Origin: Gemmatimonadota bacterium
GTDB lineage: Bacteria > Latescibacterota > UBA2968 > GCA-2709665
Length of the DNA: 64,000 bases
Direction: 5' to 3'
Assembly (NCBI GenBank): GCA_028873695.1
Contig: JAPPNU010000015.1
Span: 40,584 to 104,583, forward strand
In this document: piece after piece, positions 40,302-48,712 of the stretch
Layout of the letters: the number at the start of each line of letters is the position of its first letter
Numbering within the stretch: the first letter of the stretch is position 1
The notes under the pieces: generated by a model
The model's database searches: none
Seen by the model: the letters and a program-made list of their open reading frames with translations, nothing else
Told to the model about the DNA's origin: nothing
Program-made: the position numbers and the translations under genes

Positions 40302-41648
40302 TCAACGTCGGCTTCGAAGCGCGTCGCTGACCGCAGAGACCAGGCGATCGACGTGCCGGTCTTCCATCGGCAGAGAGACATTGCCGCCGAGTTTCCAGTA
40401 GATCCCGCGATTGAGCAGGGCGAAGAACAGCCAGCGGTACAGAAGCTGGTTGTCGCGGGCCGCTTCGCGGTAATTTCGGGGTCTTTCGGCCAGAAAGTGG
40501 ACCCGGAACAGGGAGCCGGCCGTTGTGATCCGCGCCTGAAGGCCGGTATCCCGGAAGACACGTCCGAGCTTGTCGGCGAGGCGCCCTGTCAGCGCATTCA
40601 GTTTACCGTAGGCCTCCTGTGTGAGCAGGCGAAGCGTCGTGAGGCCCGCGACGATGGCGATGGGGTTTGCGTTATATGTACCGGAATGAGGGATTTCCGG
40701 CGCACCTCCGGTGGGGCTGTAGAGGTCCAGTACGTCGGAGCGGCCGCCGACCGCGGCGCCGGGGGTGCCGCCGGCAACGACTTTGCCAAGGCACGTGAGG
40801 TCAGGGCGTACGCCATACGTTTCCTGGGCCCCGCCGCGGGAAATGCGGAAGCTGACGATTTCGTCGAATAGGAGCAGGATGCCGGCGCGTTCCGTCATTT
40901 CGCGGAGGCGCGAAAGAAAACCATCTGCCGGAAGGGTGAAGCCGGCGGCAGTGGAAAGCGGATCGACAACCAACGCGGCCAGATCGTCCCGGTGTTCGTT
41001 GATGATTGTTTGGCAGGCGTCGGCGTCGTTGAACGGGAGGACGATGACGTTCCGGATCGCCTGGGGAGTGAGGCCGCGAGATGAAGGCACGGATTCGGGC
41101 CGGTCGGTCGGTCCCAGATTCCCGTCGAGCGGAGGAACGTGGCTTACCATGACGTATTCGTCCATCCCGTGATACGCCCCTTCGAATTTGGCGATTCTGT
41201 TCCTGCCGGTGAAGGCGCGGGCGGCGCGGATGGCATTCAGGACGGCTTCGGTGCCGGAGCTGCAGAAGCGCACCTTTTCAAACGATGCGACACGGTTCTT
41301 CAAAAACTCGGCCATTTCGACTTCGAGGGCCAGCGGACGCGAGAAGCCCGTGCCGAGGGCTATGCGCTCCTGGAGGGCGGCGACGACTTCGGGATGCGCA
41401 TGGCCCAGGATGAGGGCGGTGTTGTTGTTCACGAAGTCAAGAAGGCGATTGCCGTCCAGATCGATGAGATGGACGCCTTCGCCGTGGTCGGCGTAGACCG
41501 GGTACGGGTCGAAGTGTACGCCGGTGCGCGTATTGCCGCCCGGAAGAGACGCCTGGGCGCGGCTGAACATCTCCCGTGAACGCGGGTGGTTGTCCATGTA
41601 TTCGGCAATCTGTCTCTCCAGGGAGGCCTGGAGGTCTCGCGGTTCCAT
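40302..41648 (-). CDS. Class III aminotransferase, glutamate-1-semialdehyde aminomutase-like
   Basis: PLP enzyme of 448 residues. The cofactor lysine is Lys289 in CLGKVVAGG, and Asp262 in LLLFDEIVSFR contacts the pyridine nitrogen. SSGTEAVLNAIRAARAFTG and FEGAYHGMDEYV are typical of HemL relatives. The N-terminal part and ALNRGIYWKLGGNVSLP suggest a relative rather than HemL itself, so amino transfer to a sugar or small keto compound is plausible. GAGGG five bases before ATG 41648 is the reason for rejecting the start at 41759. It precedes the AAC(3)-like gene, and the two are probably one operon. Confidence 0.87.
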   Translation of the reverse strand: MEPRDLQASLERQIAEYMDNHPRSREMFSRAQASLPGGNTRTGVHFDPYPVYADHGEGVHLIDLDGNRLLDFVNNNTALILGHAHPEVVAALQERIALGTGFSRPLALEVEMAEFLKNRVASFEKVRFCSSGTEAVLNAIRAARAFTGRNRIAKFEGAYHGMDEYVMVSHVPPLDGNLGPTDRPESVPSSRGLTPQAIRNVIVLPFNDADACQTIINEHRDDLAALVVDPLSTAAGFTLPADGFLSRLREMTERAGILLLFDEIVSFRISRGGAQETYGVRPDLTCLGKVVAGGTPGAAVGGRSDVLDLYSPTGGAPEIPHSGTYNANPIAIVAGLTTLRLLTQEAYGKLNALTGRLADKLGRVFRDTGLQARITTAGSLFRVHFLAERPRNYREAARDNQLLYRWLFFALLNRGIYWKLGGNVSLPMEDRHVDRLVSAVSDALRSRR

Positions 41649-41779
41649 GAAACCCTCGCCGAGGTAAGGCGGGCTGCCAGGGCGGTAAGGGGAACCGGCT
41701 CCGGCGCGCCGCTTTGTCTGAAGCGCTTCAAGATACCGAATAAGAAGGCTGGAATTCAACTGCTGATTGAAGCCTCGTT

Positions 41780-41996
41780 TAACCTCAATTCAAAAAAAGA
41801 CAACAGTCAATTTACCACAAAAAGCACAAAAGGCACAGAAGGTGACGGTGCGAAAACGGCGGCTTGAGGTCGTTCATAAGGATGAAATTCCCCTCACGCC
41901 CAGTGACATCAAGTATCCGGAACCCTTGACGTCAATTCGTCTTTGTTCTACAGTATATATTCGCCATTCAGGTCCCCGAATATTTGCGAATCAAGG
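41780..41996 (+). repeat. 218-base dispersed repeat, copy 1
   Basis: The sequence from TAACCTCAATT to AATCAAGG is present in reverse orientation at 58473-58691. Shared blocks include TACCACAAAAAGCACAAAAG, GGCACAGAAGG, CCAGTGAC, CTTTGTTCT and GTATATATTCG. It fills most of the 41649-42109 gap and contains no credible gene, although frames in both copies give similar peptides. Confidence 0.85.
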
Positions 41997-42109
41997 TTAA
42001 GATCTCGACGGTTGTGGGAAGGGGTTGACTTGCCCTGGATACCGGCGTAGCATATAGGTGATTTTTTCGAGAGTCGGACCTGATATCGGCGAATGACGGG
42101 GGTGTCGAC

Positions 42110-43126
42110 ATGGCTGGCCTGGAAGTCGATGGATTGCCGCGGGTTTCCGGCGACCTGGAGGTGGCGAAGACAAATATCGAGACGTACGGGTATTGTCTGC
42201 TGAAGGACGCGTTGAGCCGGAACCAGGTCGCGGCCATGCGGAAAAGGCTGTTGGAGCAGGCGGAGGCAGAACGGCAACTCGGCGCAGCGTACGAGGACGG
42301 AGGCCCGAACCAGAACTGGGGTTCGTTCCGGGACGAAAGCGGCCGGGTACGGCCCGAGGCGTTCACGGCTGCGCAGGGGGGCGTCAACCAGCGGCTGTGG
42401 ATGTTGATCAACAAGGGGCAGGTCTTTCATCAGGTATTGTTTCAGAAACCGGTGCGGGAGGTGATTCGTCATGTCCTGGGCGAGGAGTACCTGCTTTCGA
42501 GCTTTACGGCGAATATCGCGAAGCCGGGCGGAGTGGAGATGGACCTGCATACCGACCAGTGGTGGATGCCGCCGCCCGTGCATCCCGGCCGGAAGGCGTT
42601 GCCGGTAGGCTCGATCACCCGGGAGCGGTTCCATACGGAAGTGGATGACGCGCCCCCGTTTATCGCACCGGCGGCAGCGGTGAACGTGCTCTGGATGCTC
42701 GTCGACTTCACCGCCGGAAACGGGGGAACGCGCGTTGTGCCGGGAAGCCACCTGTTCGGGCGGCAGCCGGACGGGACCTACGATATGGAGGCGGTCGCCG
42801 CGGAGGGCCCCGCGGGTACTGCCCTGATTATCGACGCGCGGATCTGGCATGGAACCGGGGCCAACGTGACCGGCGGTCAACGGCTCGCGCTGCTTACGAC
42901 TTTCTGTGGCCCGCAGTTCCGATCTCAGGAGAATTTCACGGTGGGCGCGTCGCCGGAGGTGCTGCGGGAAGCCTCTCCCGAGTTGCTCGCGCTGCTCGGG
43001 TTCAAGGTGTGGCACGCATACGGTCGTGTCGAAAACCCTGCGGTGGAGTTCATTTCCCCCGGCGAGCCGTCGTTGGGAGAACTGCGTCCGGAGTCATGCG
43101 ATGGCATCCAGAGATCGGGTCGATAG
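42110..43126 (+). CDS. Phytanoyl-CoA dioxygenase family protein
   Basis: Fe(II)/2-oxoglutarate dioxygenase of 338 residues. HxD is His147/Asp149 (DLHTDQWW), distal His247 (RIWHGTGANVT) and Arg258 completes the 2-oxoglutarate site, with GTRVVPGSHLFG between. Members hydroxylate lipids, amino acids or secondary metabolites; the substrate is not predictable here. GGGGGTG lies before the ATG. The zinc-ribbon gene starts inside its 3' end (26-base overlap). A second, HEAT-fused member of the family is at 8815-10251. Confidence 0.92.
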   Translation: MAGLEVDGLPRVSGDLEVAKTNIETYGYCLLKDALSRNQVAAMRKRLLEQAEAERQLGAAYEDGGPNQNWGSFRDESGRVRPEAFTAAQGGVNQRLWMLINKGQVFHQVLFQKPVREVIRHVLGEEYLLSSFTANIAKPGGVEMDLHTDQWWMPPPVHPGRKALPVGSITRERFHTEVDDAPPFIAPAAAVNVLWMLVDFTAGNGGTRVVPGSHLFGRQPDGTYDMEAVAAEGPAGTALIIDARIWHGTGANVTGGQRLALLTTFCGPQFRSQENFTVGASPEVLREASPELLALLGFKVWHAYGRVENPAVEFISPGEPSLGELRPESCDGIQRSGR

Positions 43127-43364
43127 ACGGACCATATCCATCCATTGCGCCGGATGCCGGGCCCTGCTTTACAGATACCGGAAGGGCGGAAGAGGCGGCC
43201 TGGTCAAGTGCTTCGTGGAACGCATTGTCGAGGATTTCACCCACGGAGATCTGAAGTGTCACAGATGCGGGCAGGCATTCGCGCGCGAACGTGTGATCAG
43301 CGGGCGAGTCGCTCACAAGATCATCCAGGGCAAGGTGTATACACGCGGGATGTCCAGGAAGTAA
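43101..43364 (+). CDS. Small zinc-ribbon protein
   Basis: An 87-residue basic protein with two CxxC knuckles: CAGC in ISIHCAGCRALLYRYRKGG and CHRCG in DLKCHRCGQAFAR, with a further Cys in LVKCFVERIVED. This is the pattern of a zinc ribbon that may bind RNA or protein. The C-terminus (HKIIQGKVYTRG) is conserved in similar small proteins I recall from other bacteria, without known function. GGAG seven bases before ATG 43101 supports the start inside the dioxygenase gene. It ends 19 bases before msrA, so the three genes appear to be one operon. Confidence 0.8.
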   Translation: MASRDRVDRRTISIHCAGCRALLYRYRKGGRGGLVKCFVERIVEDFTHGDLKCHRCGQAFARERVISGRVAHKIIQGKVYTRGMSRK

Positions 43365-43383
43365 TATGAGTCAGGAGACGGAA

Positions 43384-43923
43384 ATGGCGGAAGAACACGC
43401 GACGTTCGGAGGGGGATGTTTCTGGTGCGTGGAGGCGGTTTACCAGGACCTGTCAGGCGTGCTGGAAGTGGTCTCGGGATATGCGGGAGGATCGGTACCG
43501 AATCCGACGTACCGCGAGGTGTGCGAGGAGACGACGGGGCACGCCGAGGTGGTGCAGATCCGATTCGAACCGGAAACGGTTTCCTACAGGGACCTCCTGG
43601 ACGTGTTCTGGCGAACCCATGATCCGACGACGCTGAACCGCCAGGGCGCTGACGTGGGCACGCAGTACCGGTCAGTGGTTTTCTATCATGACGAGAAACA
43701 ACGGGCCGCGGCGACACAATCTATGGCCGAGACGGACGCGTCGGACCTGTGGAAGGATCCGATCGTTACCGAGATTTCGCCCCTGACCGAATTCTACAGG
43801 GCCGAGGATTACCATCAGAACTACTATCGTTCGAATCGCGCCCAACCCTACTGCATCTTTGTGATCGAGCCGAAGATGAAGAGTTTCAGGGAGGCGTTTC
43901 AGGGACGATTGAAGACCGGGTAA
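43384..43923 (+). CDS. msrA: Peptide-methionine (S)-S-oxide reductase MsrA
   Basis: Reduces methionine-S-sulfoxide in proteins and free methionine. The catalytic motif GCFWC has the active Cys12. EAVYQDLSGV, VVSGYAGGSVPNPTYREVC, TGHAEVVQIRFEP and FWRTHDPTTLNRQGADVGTQ follow as in the family, and the length of 179 residues is normal. AGGAG seven bases before ATG 43384 is better than the ATG at 43366. No MsrB gene is nearby. No signal peptide, so cytoplasmic. Confidence 0.96.
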   Translation: MAEEHATFGGGCFWCVEAVYQDLSGVLEVVSGYAGGSVPNPTYREVCEETTGHAEVVQIRFEPETVSYRDLLDVFWRTHDPTTLNRQGADVGTQYRSVVFYHDEKQRAAATQSMAETDASDLWKDPIVTEISPLTEFYRAEDYHQNYYRSNRAQPYCIFVIEPKMKSFREAFQGRLKTG

Positions 43924-43927
43924 CGGG

Positions 43928-46153
43928 ATGGCTGGCGTTCGGTATGGATTCAGGCTGGAGGTGACGTCGGCGCTGCCCGCGAATCTCGGGCGTATTCCGA
44001 TGTCGGTGGAGATGGATTTCGGTCGAATGGTACAAGAGGTTGAGGCCGCGGGTCGGTTCGATCCGAATTCCATTGAAGTAGTGGATCTGGCTTCAGGAAG
44101 GGAGGTCGCGTTCGCCCGGACCGAGGACTTCGCCTATGGGGATCGGGGCAGAATCGAGTGGGTGATCGAAGACCCCGATCACACGGAGTACGAAATCCGA
44201 TTTCGCACCCTGCCGAAGCGGCCGTCTCTGCAGCCGCAGGAGTACACGCCGATGATCGGCGTTGGCGATCTTCTGCGATTCAACGCCGGGGTCCCGCGGC
44301 CGATTACGCTCGCGCATTCGATGCGGCTCGTTGACGTCACCGGCGACGGCCGAGCGGACCTTGTGGGGTGCTGGAATTATTACTATCGACCGGGGTCGCC
44401 CGTCAGCGGGATTGTCTGTTATCCCCGAGTGGGACCGGAAGAGGACTTCACGTTTGGAGATCTTGCCCGGTTTCGGTACGTGGATCAAGAAGGGTCACGC
44501 CATTGGCGGCATTTCCCGCACGTGTACGCCGAATCGGATTTCGCGGATCTGAACGGCAACGGGCTGCCGGATATCGTATACGCGGGGATGCTGGATACCG
44601 GAGTAACGGTCTTCCTCAATTCAGGGAAACGAGACCCGGGCGGTTTGCCCGTCTTCGTGAAGGACGTGGAGATTCCGGCGCCGGTTGCTCAAAACGCAGG
44701 GATCCGCATCGTAGATCTGAACGGGAACGGCGCTTTGGACCTGGTGGTCAACGGACACTATATCCGGAATCTGAATCCGGACGGCTGGCCGTTCAGGCCC
44801 GCCGGGGCGGTTGATCTCCAGGTCGGGAAGCAGCTCGAATTCCTGGACATCGACGGCGACGGTCTGCCTGACGTCATGGCGTTGCCGGTTGGCGGCTGCG
44901 ATCATCCGCTGACGTGGCGGAAGAATCTGGGGGGCGATCCGCCCCGGTTCGGGCCGAAACAGAAACTGGACGACGTTGGGTTGGACTTCTGCAGCCGGCT
45001 CAGCACGGTGACGGACGGTACGCGTAGCGGGATTCTGGTGCAGCACAATATGTACCAGAATCTCTCCTTCTATGAGCTTGCCGGAACACCGGGCGGCCAT
45101 CCACGTTTCGTACACCGGGGAAGGGCCCTTTCCGTCTCCGCGGTGATGTCGCTGAGCGATCAGTCGTGGCCGTGTTCGTGCGACTGGAACGGCGACGGCG
45201 TCTCCGATCTTGTCATCGGCGGCGGCTACGGCTGGCCTCGCGTGGTGATCAACAGTGGGAGCAATGAGCGACCGGCCTGGAATGAGCCGGAGTTGATTCG
45301 TTCCGACGGTCAACCGATCCGGGTCCTGCGCGACGAGATCCTGAAAAGCAGCCACTGGCACAATATGGGGTATCCCTATCCCGTATTTGTGGATTGGGAC
45401 GGCGACGGTCTGCCGGACTTGATGCTCCCGAACGAAACGAACCGGATTGTGTGGTATCGAAATACCGGAACGCTGGAAGAGCCCAGGTTTGGGTCCCGCA
45501 GATTTCTTGAAGTGGACGGATTCCCGGACTCCGATAGGCTTCGGGCGGAGACGGGTCGCGTGGCCGCCGACGAGACCCTGCCCAACAGTCCCTATCCTTA
45601 CGATGCGCGATCCCCGTTTTTCTGGCGTACCGGCGCTGCGTTCGCGGACTGGAACGGCGACGGCCTGATGGATTTCATCACGCACGACCATACCCGAAGA
45701 GCGACCCTTTTCCTTCAATACAGGGATGGTGACGGTCGCCGCAGACTCAGACGCGGCCGCCACGTGCGGCTGGTTGACGGCAGGGAAATCGACGATTCCA
45801 TCGTGGGCCGGACAAAGCACTGGACCGAGTCGTTCCGCGCGGTGGATTGGGACGGGGACGGATTGATCGACCTGGTGTACAACGTGGCGGGTACGGGCAG
45901 GATTTATTTGCTGCGCAACGTCGGCTCGTTGGATACGCCTGTTTTCGACCTGCCGAGAGCGTTCAGGTGTTACGGCGAGGAGATCGCGTTTACGGTTCAC
46001 GGACCGAACGCGTGGCCGGGTGATTTCAACGGTGACGGGAAGCCCGATCTGCTCGGGTGCGTGGAGTGGAGCGTATACCCGTTCTACTGTCACGCGGCTC
46101 TGGAGATGGAGCGTCACCCGACGTACCGTTTCGGGACCGCGCGGAGAATATAG
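43928..46153 (+). CDS. FG-GAP/VCBS-type calcium-binding repeat protein
   Basis: A 741-residue beta-propeller-like protein with nine DxNGDGxxD-type loops: DVTGDGRADL, DLNGNGLPDI, DLNGNGALDL, DIDGDGLPDV, DWNGDGVSDL, DWDGDGLPDL, DWNGDGLMDF, DWDGDGLIDL and DFNGDGKPDL. These bind calcium in integrin-like FG-GAP and VCBS repeats and normally sit outside the cell. The N-terminal 110 residues form a separate beta domain. No signal peptide is visible, which is unusual for the family; an upstream or alternative start with a leader was not found. It follows msrA by four bases. Confidence 0.85.
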   Translation: MAGVRYGFRLEVTSALPANLGRIPMSVEMDFGRMVQEVEAAGRFDPNSIEVVDLASGREVAFARTEDFAYGDRGRIEWVIEDPDHTEYEIRFRTLPKRPSLQPQEYTPMIGVGDLLRFNAGVPRPITLAHSMRLVDVTGDGRADLVGCWNYYYRPGSPVSGIVCYPRVGPEEDFTFGDLARFRYVDQEGSRHWRHFPHVYAESDFADLNGNGLPDIVYAGMLDTGVTVFLNSGKRDPGGLPVFVKDVEIPAPVAQNAGIRIVDLNGNGALDLVVNGHYIRNLNPDGWPFRPAGAVDLQVGKQLEFLDIDGDGLPDVMALPVGGCDHPLTWRKNLGGDPPRFGPKQKLDDVGLDFCSRLSTVTDGTRSGILVQHNMYQNLSFYELAGTPGGHPRFVHRGRALSVSAVMSLSDQSWPCSCDWNGDGVSDLVIGGGYGWPRVVINSGSNERPAWNEPELIRSDGQPIRVLRDEILKSSHWHNMGYPYPVFVDWDGDGLPDLMLPNETNRIVWYRNTGTLEEPRFGSRRFLEVDGFPDSDRLRAETGRVAADETLPNSPYPYDARSPFFWRTGAAFADWNGDGLMDFITHDHTRRATLFLQYRDGDGRRRLRRGRHVRLVDGREIDDSIVGRTKHWTESFRAVDWDGDGLIDLVYNVAGTGRIYLLRNVGSLDTPVFDLPRAFRCYGEEIAFTVHGPNAWPGDFNGDGKPDLLGCVEWSVYPFYCHAALEMERHPTYRFGTARRI

Positions 46154-46173
46154 CGTCCTGACCAGACAACACG

Positions 46174-47025
46174 TTACCGTTCGCCTGACGTTTCGACGAC
46201 GGCCTGCCGGCGCGCGGAGTCAAGCGCGCGGTAGCAGAATTCCGCGGCGTGCCAGGGGTCGTAACCGGGCCGGCTCCAGATCATGGCGCTGACTTCCGCG
46301 CCAACGGATACTTCGGTTCCGGCATCGCGCAGGATCTTGAAGTATTCGACGAGGTCAAGGCTGCCTTCGCCCGGCAACAGGAAAGTCACGGCGCCGTCTT
46401 TCATATACCCGTCTTTGATATGAATGTGGACGGTGTGTGGCAGGCAGAGATCCGCGGCGCGCCTGAGGTCGATGCCCTGCACGTGAAAGTGGCTGTGGTC
46501 GAAGTGGATCTTGAGGTGGGGATGACGGGTGTTCTCCATCAGCCAGGCCGCTTTTTCGGGCGTATCCAGAATTGCGCCGACGTGCGGTTCAACGGCCAGG
46601 ATGACGTGATGTTCGGCTGCGAGGTCCGCAAGTTCGACCAGGTCGGCAGCGACGGCGCCTCTGTCGGTTTCCCATCTGGTGAGAGGACCGCTCACCGTGG
46701 TGGTGATGACGCTGGGTTCGTCGTCGAAATTCAGGTCTTCGGCAAGGACGCAGTTCTCGATGAAACGTGCAAGGACCGCGCCGCGCTCGCTGCCCCGGGC
46801 GCACGTGGAGACCGGGCCGAAGAGGACCGGTGGCGGAAAGCCGAGATCACGCACGGTGCCTGCAAGGCTGCGCCTGGTCTTCCGATTGAGCTTGTGCGGC
46901 GCCGTCGGCCATGCGTCTCCGATGGCGATTTCAATCGCGTCGTAACCGATCGCGCGGATTCTCGGCAGGGCCTCGAAGACGTCTACTTCCGGCGTGGCGT
47001 AGGTGCTGAAACCGATAGGGACCAT
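46174..47025 (-). CDS. Sugar phosphate isomerase/epimerase (AP-endonuclease 2 fold)
   Basis: TIM-barrel protein of 283 residues in the xylose-isomerase-like family. Strand-end motifs include IGFSTYATPEVDVFEAL, GYDAIEIAIGD, HVILAVEPHVGAI with a metal-binding glutamate, LKIHFDHSHFHVQG, HTVHIHIKDGYMKDG and VSVGAEVSAMIW. These supply the Glu/Asp/His metal site. Members isomerise or epimerise sugars and inositols. It is divergent from the oxidoreductase-sulfatase pair and may share their pathway. A purine-rich tract lies just upstream of its start. Confidence 0.88.
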   Translation of the reverse strand: MVPIGFSTYATPEVDVFEALPRIRAIGYDAIEIAIGDAWPTAPHKLNRKTRRSLAGTVRDLGFPPPVLFGPVSTCARGSERGAVLARFIENCVLAEDLNFDDEPSVITTTVSGPLTRWETDRGAVAADLVELADLAAEHHVILAVEPHVGAILDTPEKAAWLMENTRHPHLKIHFDHSHFHVQGIDLRRAADLCLPHTVHIHIKDGYMKDGAVTFLLPGEGSLDLVEYFKILRDAGTEVSVGAEVSAMIWSRPGYDPWHAAEFCYRALDSARRQAVVETSGER

Positions 47026-47033
47026 AAAAGAAC

Positions 47034-47105
47034 CGAAGGAAGAAGGAAGAAGGAAGAAGGAAGAAGGTAAAAGGAAGAAGGAAAAAGGTAGAAGGAAAAA
47101 GGATG
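47034..47105. repeat. GAAGAAG/GAAAAAG purine tract
   Basis: An imperfect 6-7 base repeat of GAAGAAGG and GAAAAAGG. Related tracts are at 60253-60370 and, as pyrimidines, about 61795-61832. The whole 47026-47461 gap holds this tract, two hairpins (47169, 47220) and a CTTTGTGCCTTTGTGTCTTT microrepeat at about 47325-47350; no gene is visible. Confidence 0.85.
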
Positions 47106-47168
47106 AACGCAGACGACAGGGGTTCCGGGATCGACGGTATCCTGCGCTCGCCGCTCTGGCATGTGTAG

Positions 47169-47189
47169 GGGCAACCCTTGTGGTTGCCC
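47169..47189. repeat. GGGCAACC hairpin repeat
   Basis: GGGCAACC-CTTGT-GGTTGCCC preceded by GTAG, same family as 34508 and 39068. Confidence 0.85.
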
Positions 47190-47219
47190 TCGTTGTTCGT
47201 CGTCCGACGCACGATATAC

Positions 47220-47247
47220 GTAGGGGCGACCGGCCGGTCGCCCCTAC
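47220..47247. repeat. Perfect 28-base palindrome
   Basis: GTAGGGGCGACCGG is followed directly by its exact reverse complement. A nearly identical palindrome with one changed base is at 60470-60497. Confidence 0.9.
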
Positions 47248-47461
47248 AGAACCCGAACACTCACGAATTGCAATCGTACGGTGTTAACGCTAACCGATGA
47301 TTGCTCGCTGTTTCCCCTTCTTTTCTTTGTGCCTTTGTGTCTTTGTGTGAGTCGAATTTGTTTCGACCTCCGCGTCCTGAGGCCCAAGAAAATCGAATAT
47401 CGCCCGTGTGTCAAGCGGCGTTGAAGCAGGTGGGCACGGAATTCCGACAAGAGTGAACGAT

Positions 47462-48700
47462 ATGGAGCGGATCAACCTCGGATTGGTGGGGTGCGGCGGT
47501 ATGGGAACGCGGCACCTGTACGGTCTGCGGACGCTTGCACAGACGCCGTTCAACAGGATCGACTTGAGGGCGTTGTGCGACATCAACCCGGAGAATGCCA
47601 AGATGGCGGCCGCGGAGGCCGAAAAGCAGTTGGGAGTGAAGCCCGAGGTCTTTACGGACCTGGAGACAATGGCCGCCGCGATGCCGGAACTGGATGCCGT
47701 GGACGTGGTGACCGATCCCGCGGTGCACCACGAGGTTGCCTGCAAAGCGCTGGATCTCGGACTGCACGTGATGGTGGAGAAACCGATGGCGATAACCGTT
47801 CGCGCCTGTCGGTTGATGATCCAGGCCGCGGACCGGAACGGACGCGTGCTGTCCGTGGCGGAGAATTACCGGCGGGACCCCTCGGCGCGGCTGGTGCATC
47901 ACGTGGTAAGCGTCGGCACGATAGGGACACCGTACCTGGGTCTGTTTCACGCGGTGAGCGAGGGGGACCGGATCTTTATCACGCCCTGGCGTCACCTCAA
48001 GAATCGCGGCGGGCCGCTGGTGGACATGGGGGTACACTATGCCGACCTGATCCGCTATCAGTTGGGGGATATCCATGAAGTATACGGCGACGTCCGGCTT
48101 GTGGAGCCAGTGAGGCGGAAGGCCGATACGACGTGGAGGCCGTATGAGTTTTACCAGAGACAATACGAGGAGATGGCGTCTGAAGTCCCGGCAGACGCCG
48201 AGGATTCGTCAGTGGCGTTGTTTCGCATGGCCGGTGGCGCCACCGTGAGTTGGGTGGTCGGTCTGGGAGGATACGGGGCGTGCAGTACGCAGTTGATTCT
48301 GGGCACAGAGGGATGCATCGAGGGTTATGGAACCCGCGGCGGCCGGGTTAGGATGCGACGGGGGCGCGGAGCGTTCCGGGAACAGGAAGAAATGCTGGCG
48401 CAGGCTGAGGGCTTTGAACAGGATGCGGTGTCCGCCCATTTCTTTCCCGGCGGGCTGACGGCGGCGGATCCCGATGTGGACTGGAAGCTTCTTGCCATGG
48501 AGTATTGCGAGTTTGGCGAGGCCATCGCGGAGGGCAGGGACGTGGAGGTGGACGGAACGGAGGGGATGAAGGACGTGGCGGCTGTCTACGCGGTATTCGA
48601 GTCAGCCCTGGCCGGTCGGGCGGTACGGATGGCCGAGGTCGAAAGCGGCGAAATTGACGCCTATCAGGCGGAGATAGACACGGCGCTGGGTATTATATGA
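47462..48700 (+). CDS. Gfo/Idh/MocA-family oxidoreductase
   Basis: NAD(P)-dependent sugar or cyclitol dehydrogenase of 412 residues. The Rossmann motif GLVGCGGMG is at 7-15, and the family signature EKPMAI contains Lys107. A DMGVHYADLIRY segment holds the C-terminal-domain histidine used in catalysis. The frame is open to 47408, but ATG 47462 gives the normal N-terminus. The sulfatase gene follows after 12 bases, so the two are co-transcribed. Likely role: oxidation of a sugar released from a sulfated substrate; inference from context. Confidence 0.92.
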   Translation: MERINLGLVGCGGMGTRHLYGLRTLAQTPFNRIDLRALCDINPENAKMAAAEAEKQLGVKPEVFTDLETMAAAMPELDAVDVVTDPAVHHEVACKALDLGLHVMVEKPMAITVRACRLMIQAADRNGRVLSVAENYRRDPSARLVHHVVSVGTIGTPYLGLFHAVSEGDRIFITPWRHLKNRGGPLVDMGVHYADLIRYQLGDIHEVYGDVRLVEPVRRKADTTWRPYEFYQRQYEEMASEVPADAEDSSVALFRMAGGATVSWVVGLGGYGACSTQLILGTEGCIEGYGTRGGRVRMRRGRGAFREQEEMLAQAEGFEQDAVSAHFFPGGLTAADPDVDWKLLAMEYCEFGEAIAEGRDVEVDGTEGMKDVAAVYAVFESALAGRAVRMAEVESGEIDAYQAEIDTALGII

Positions 48701-48712
48701 AAGGAGTGTGAA

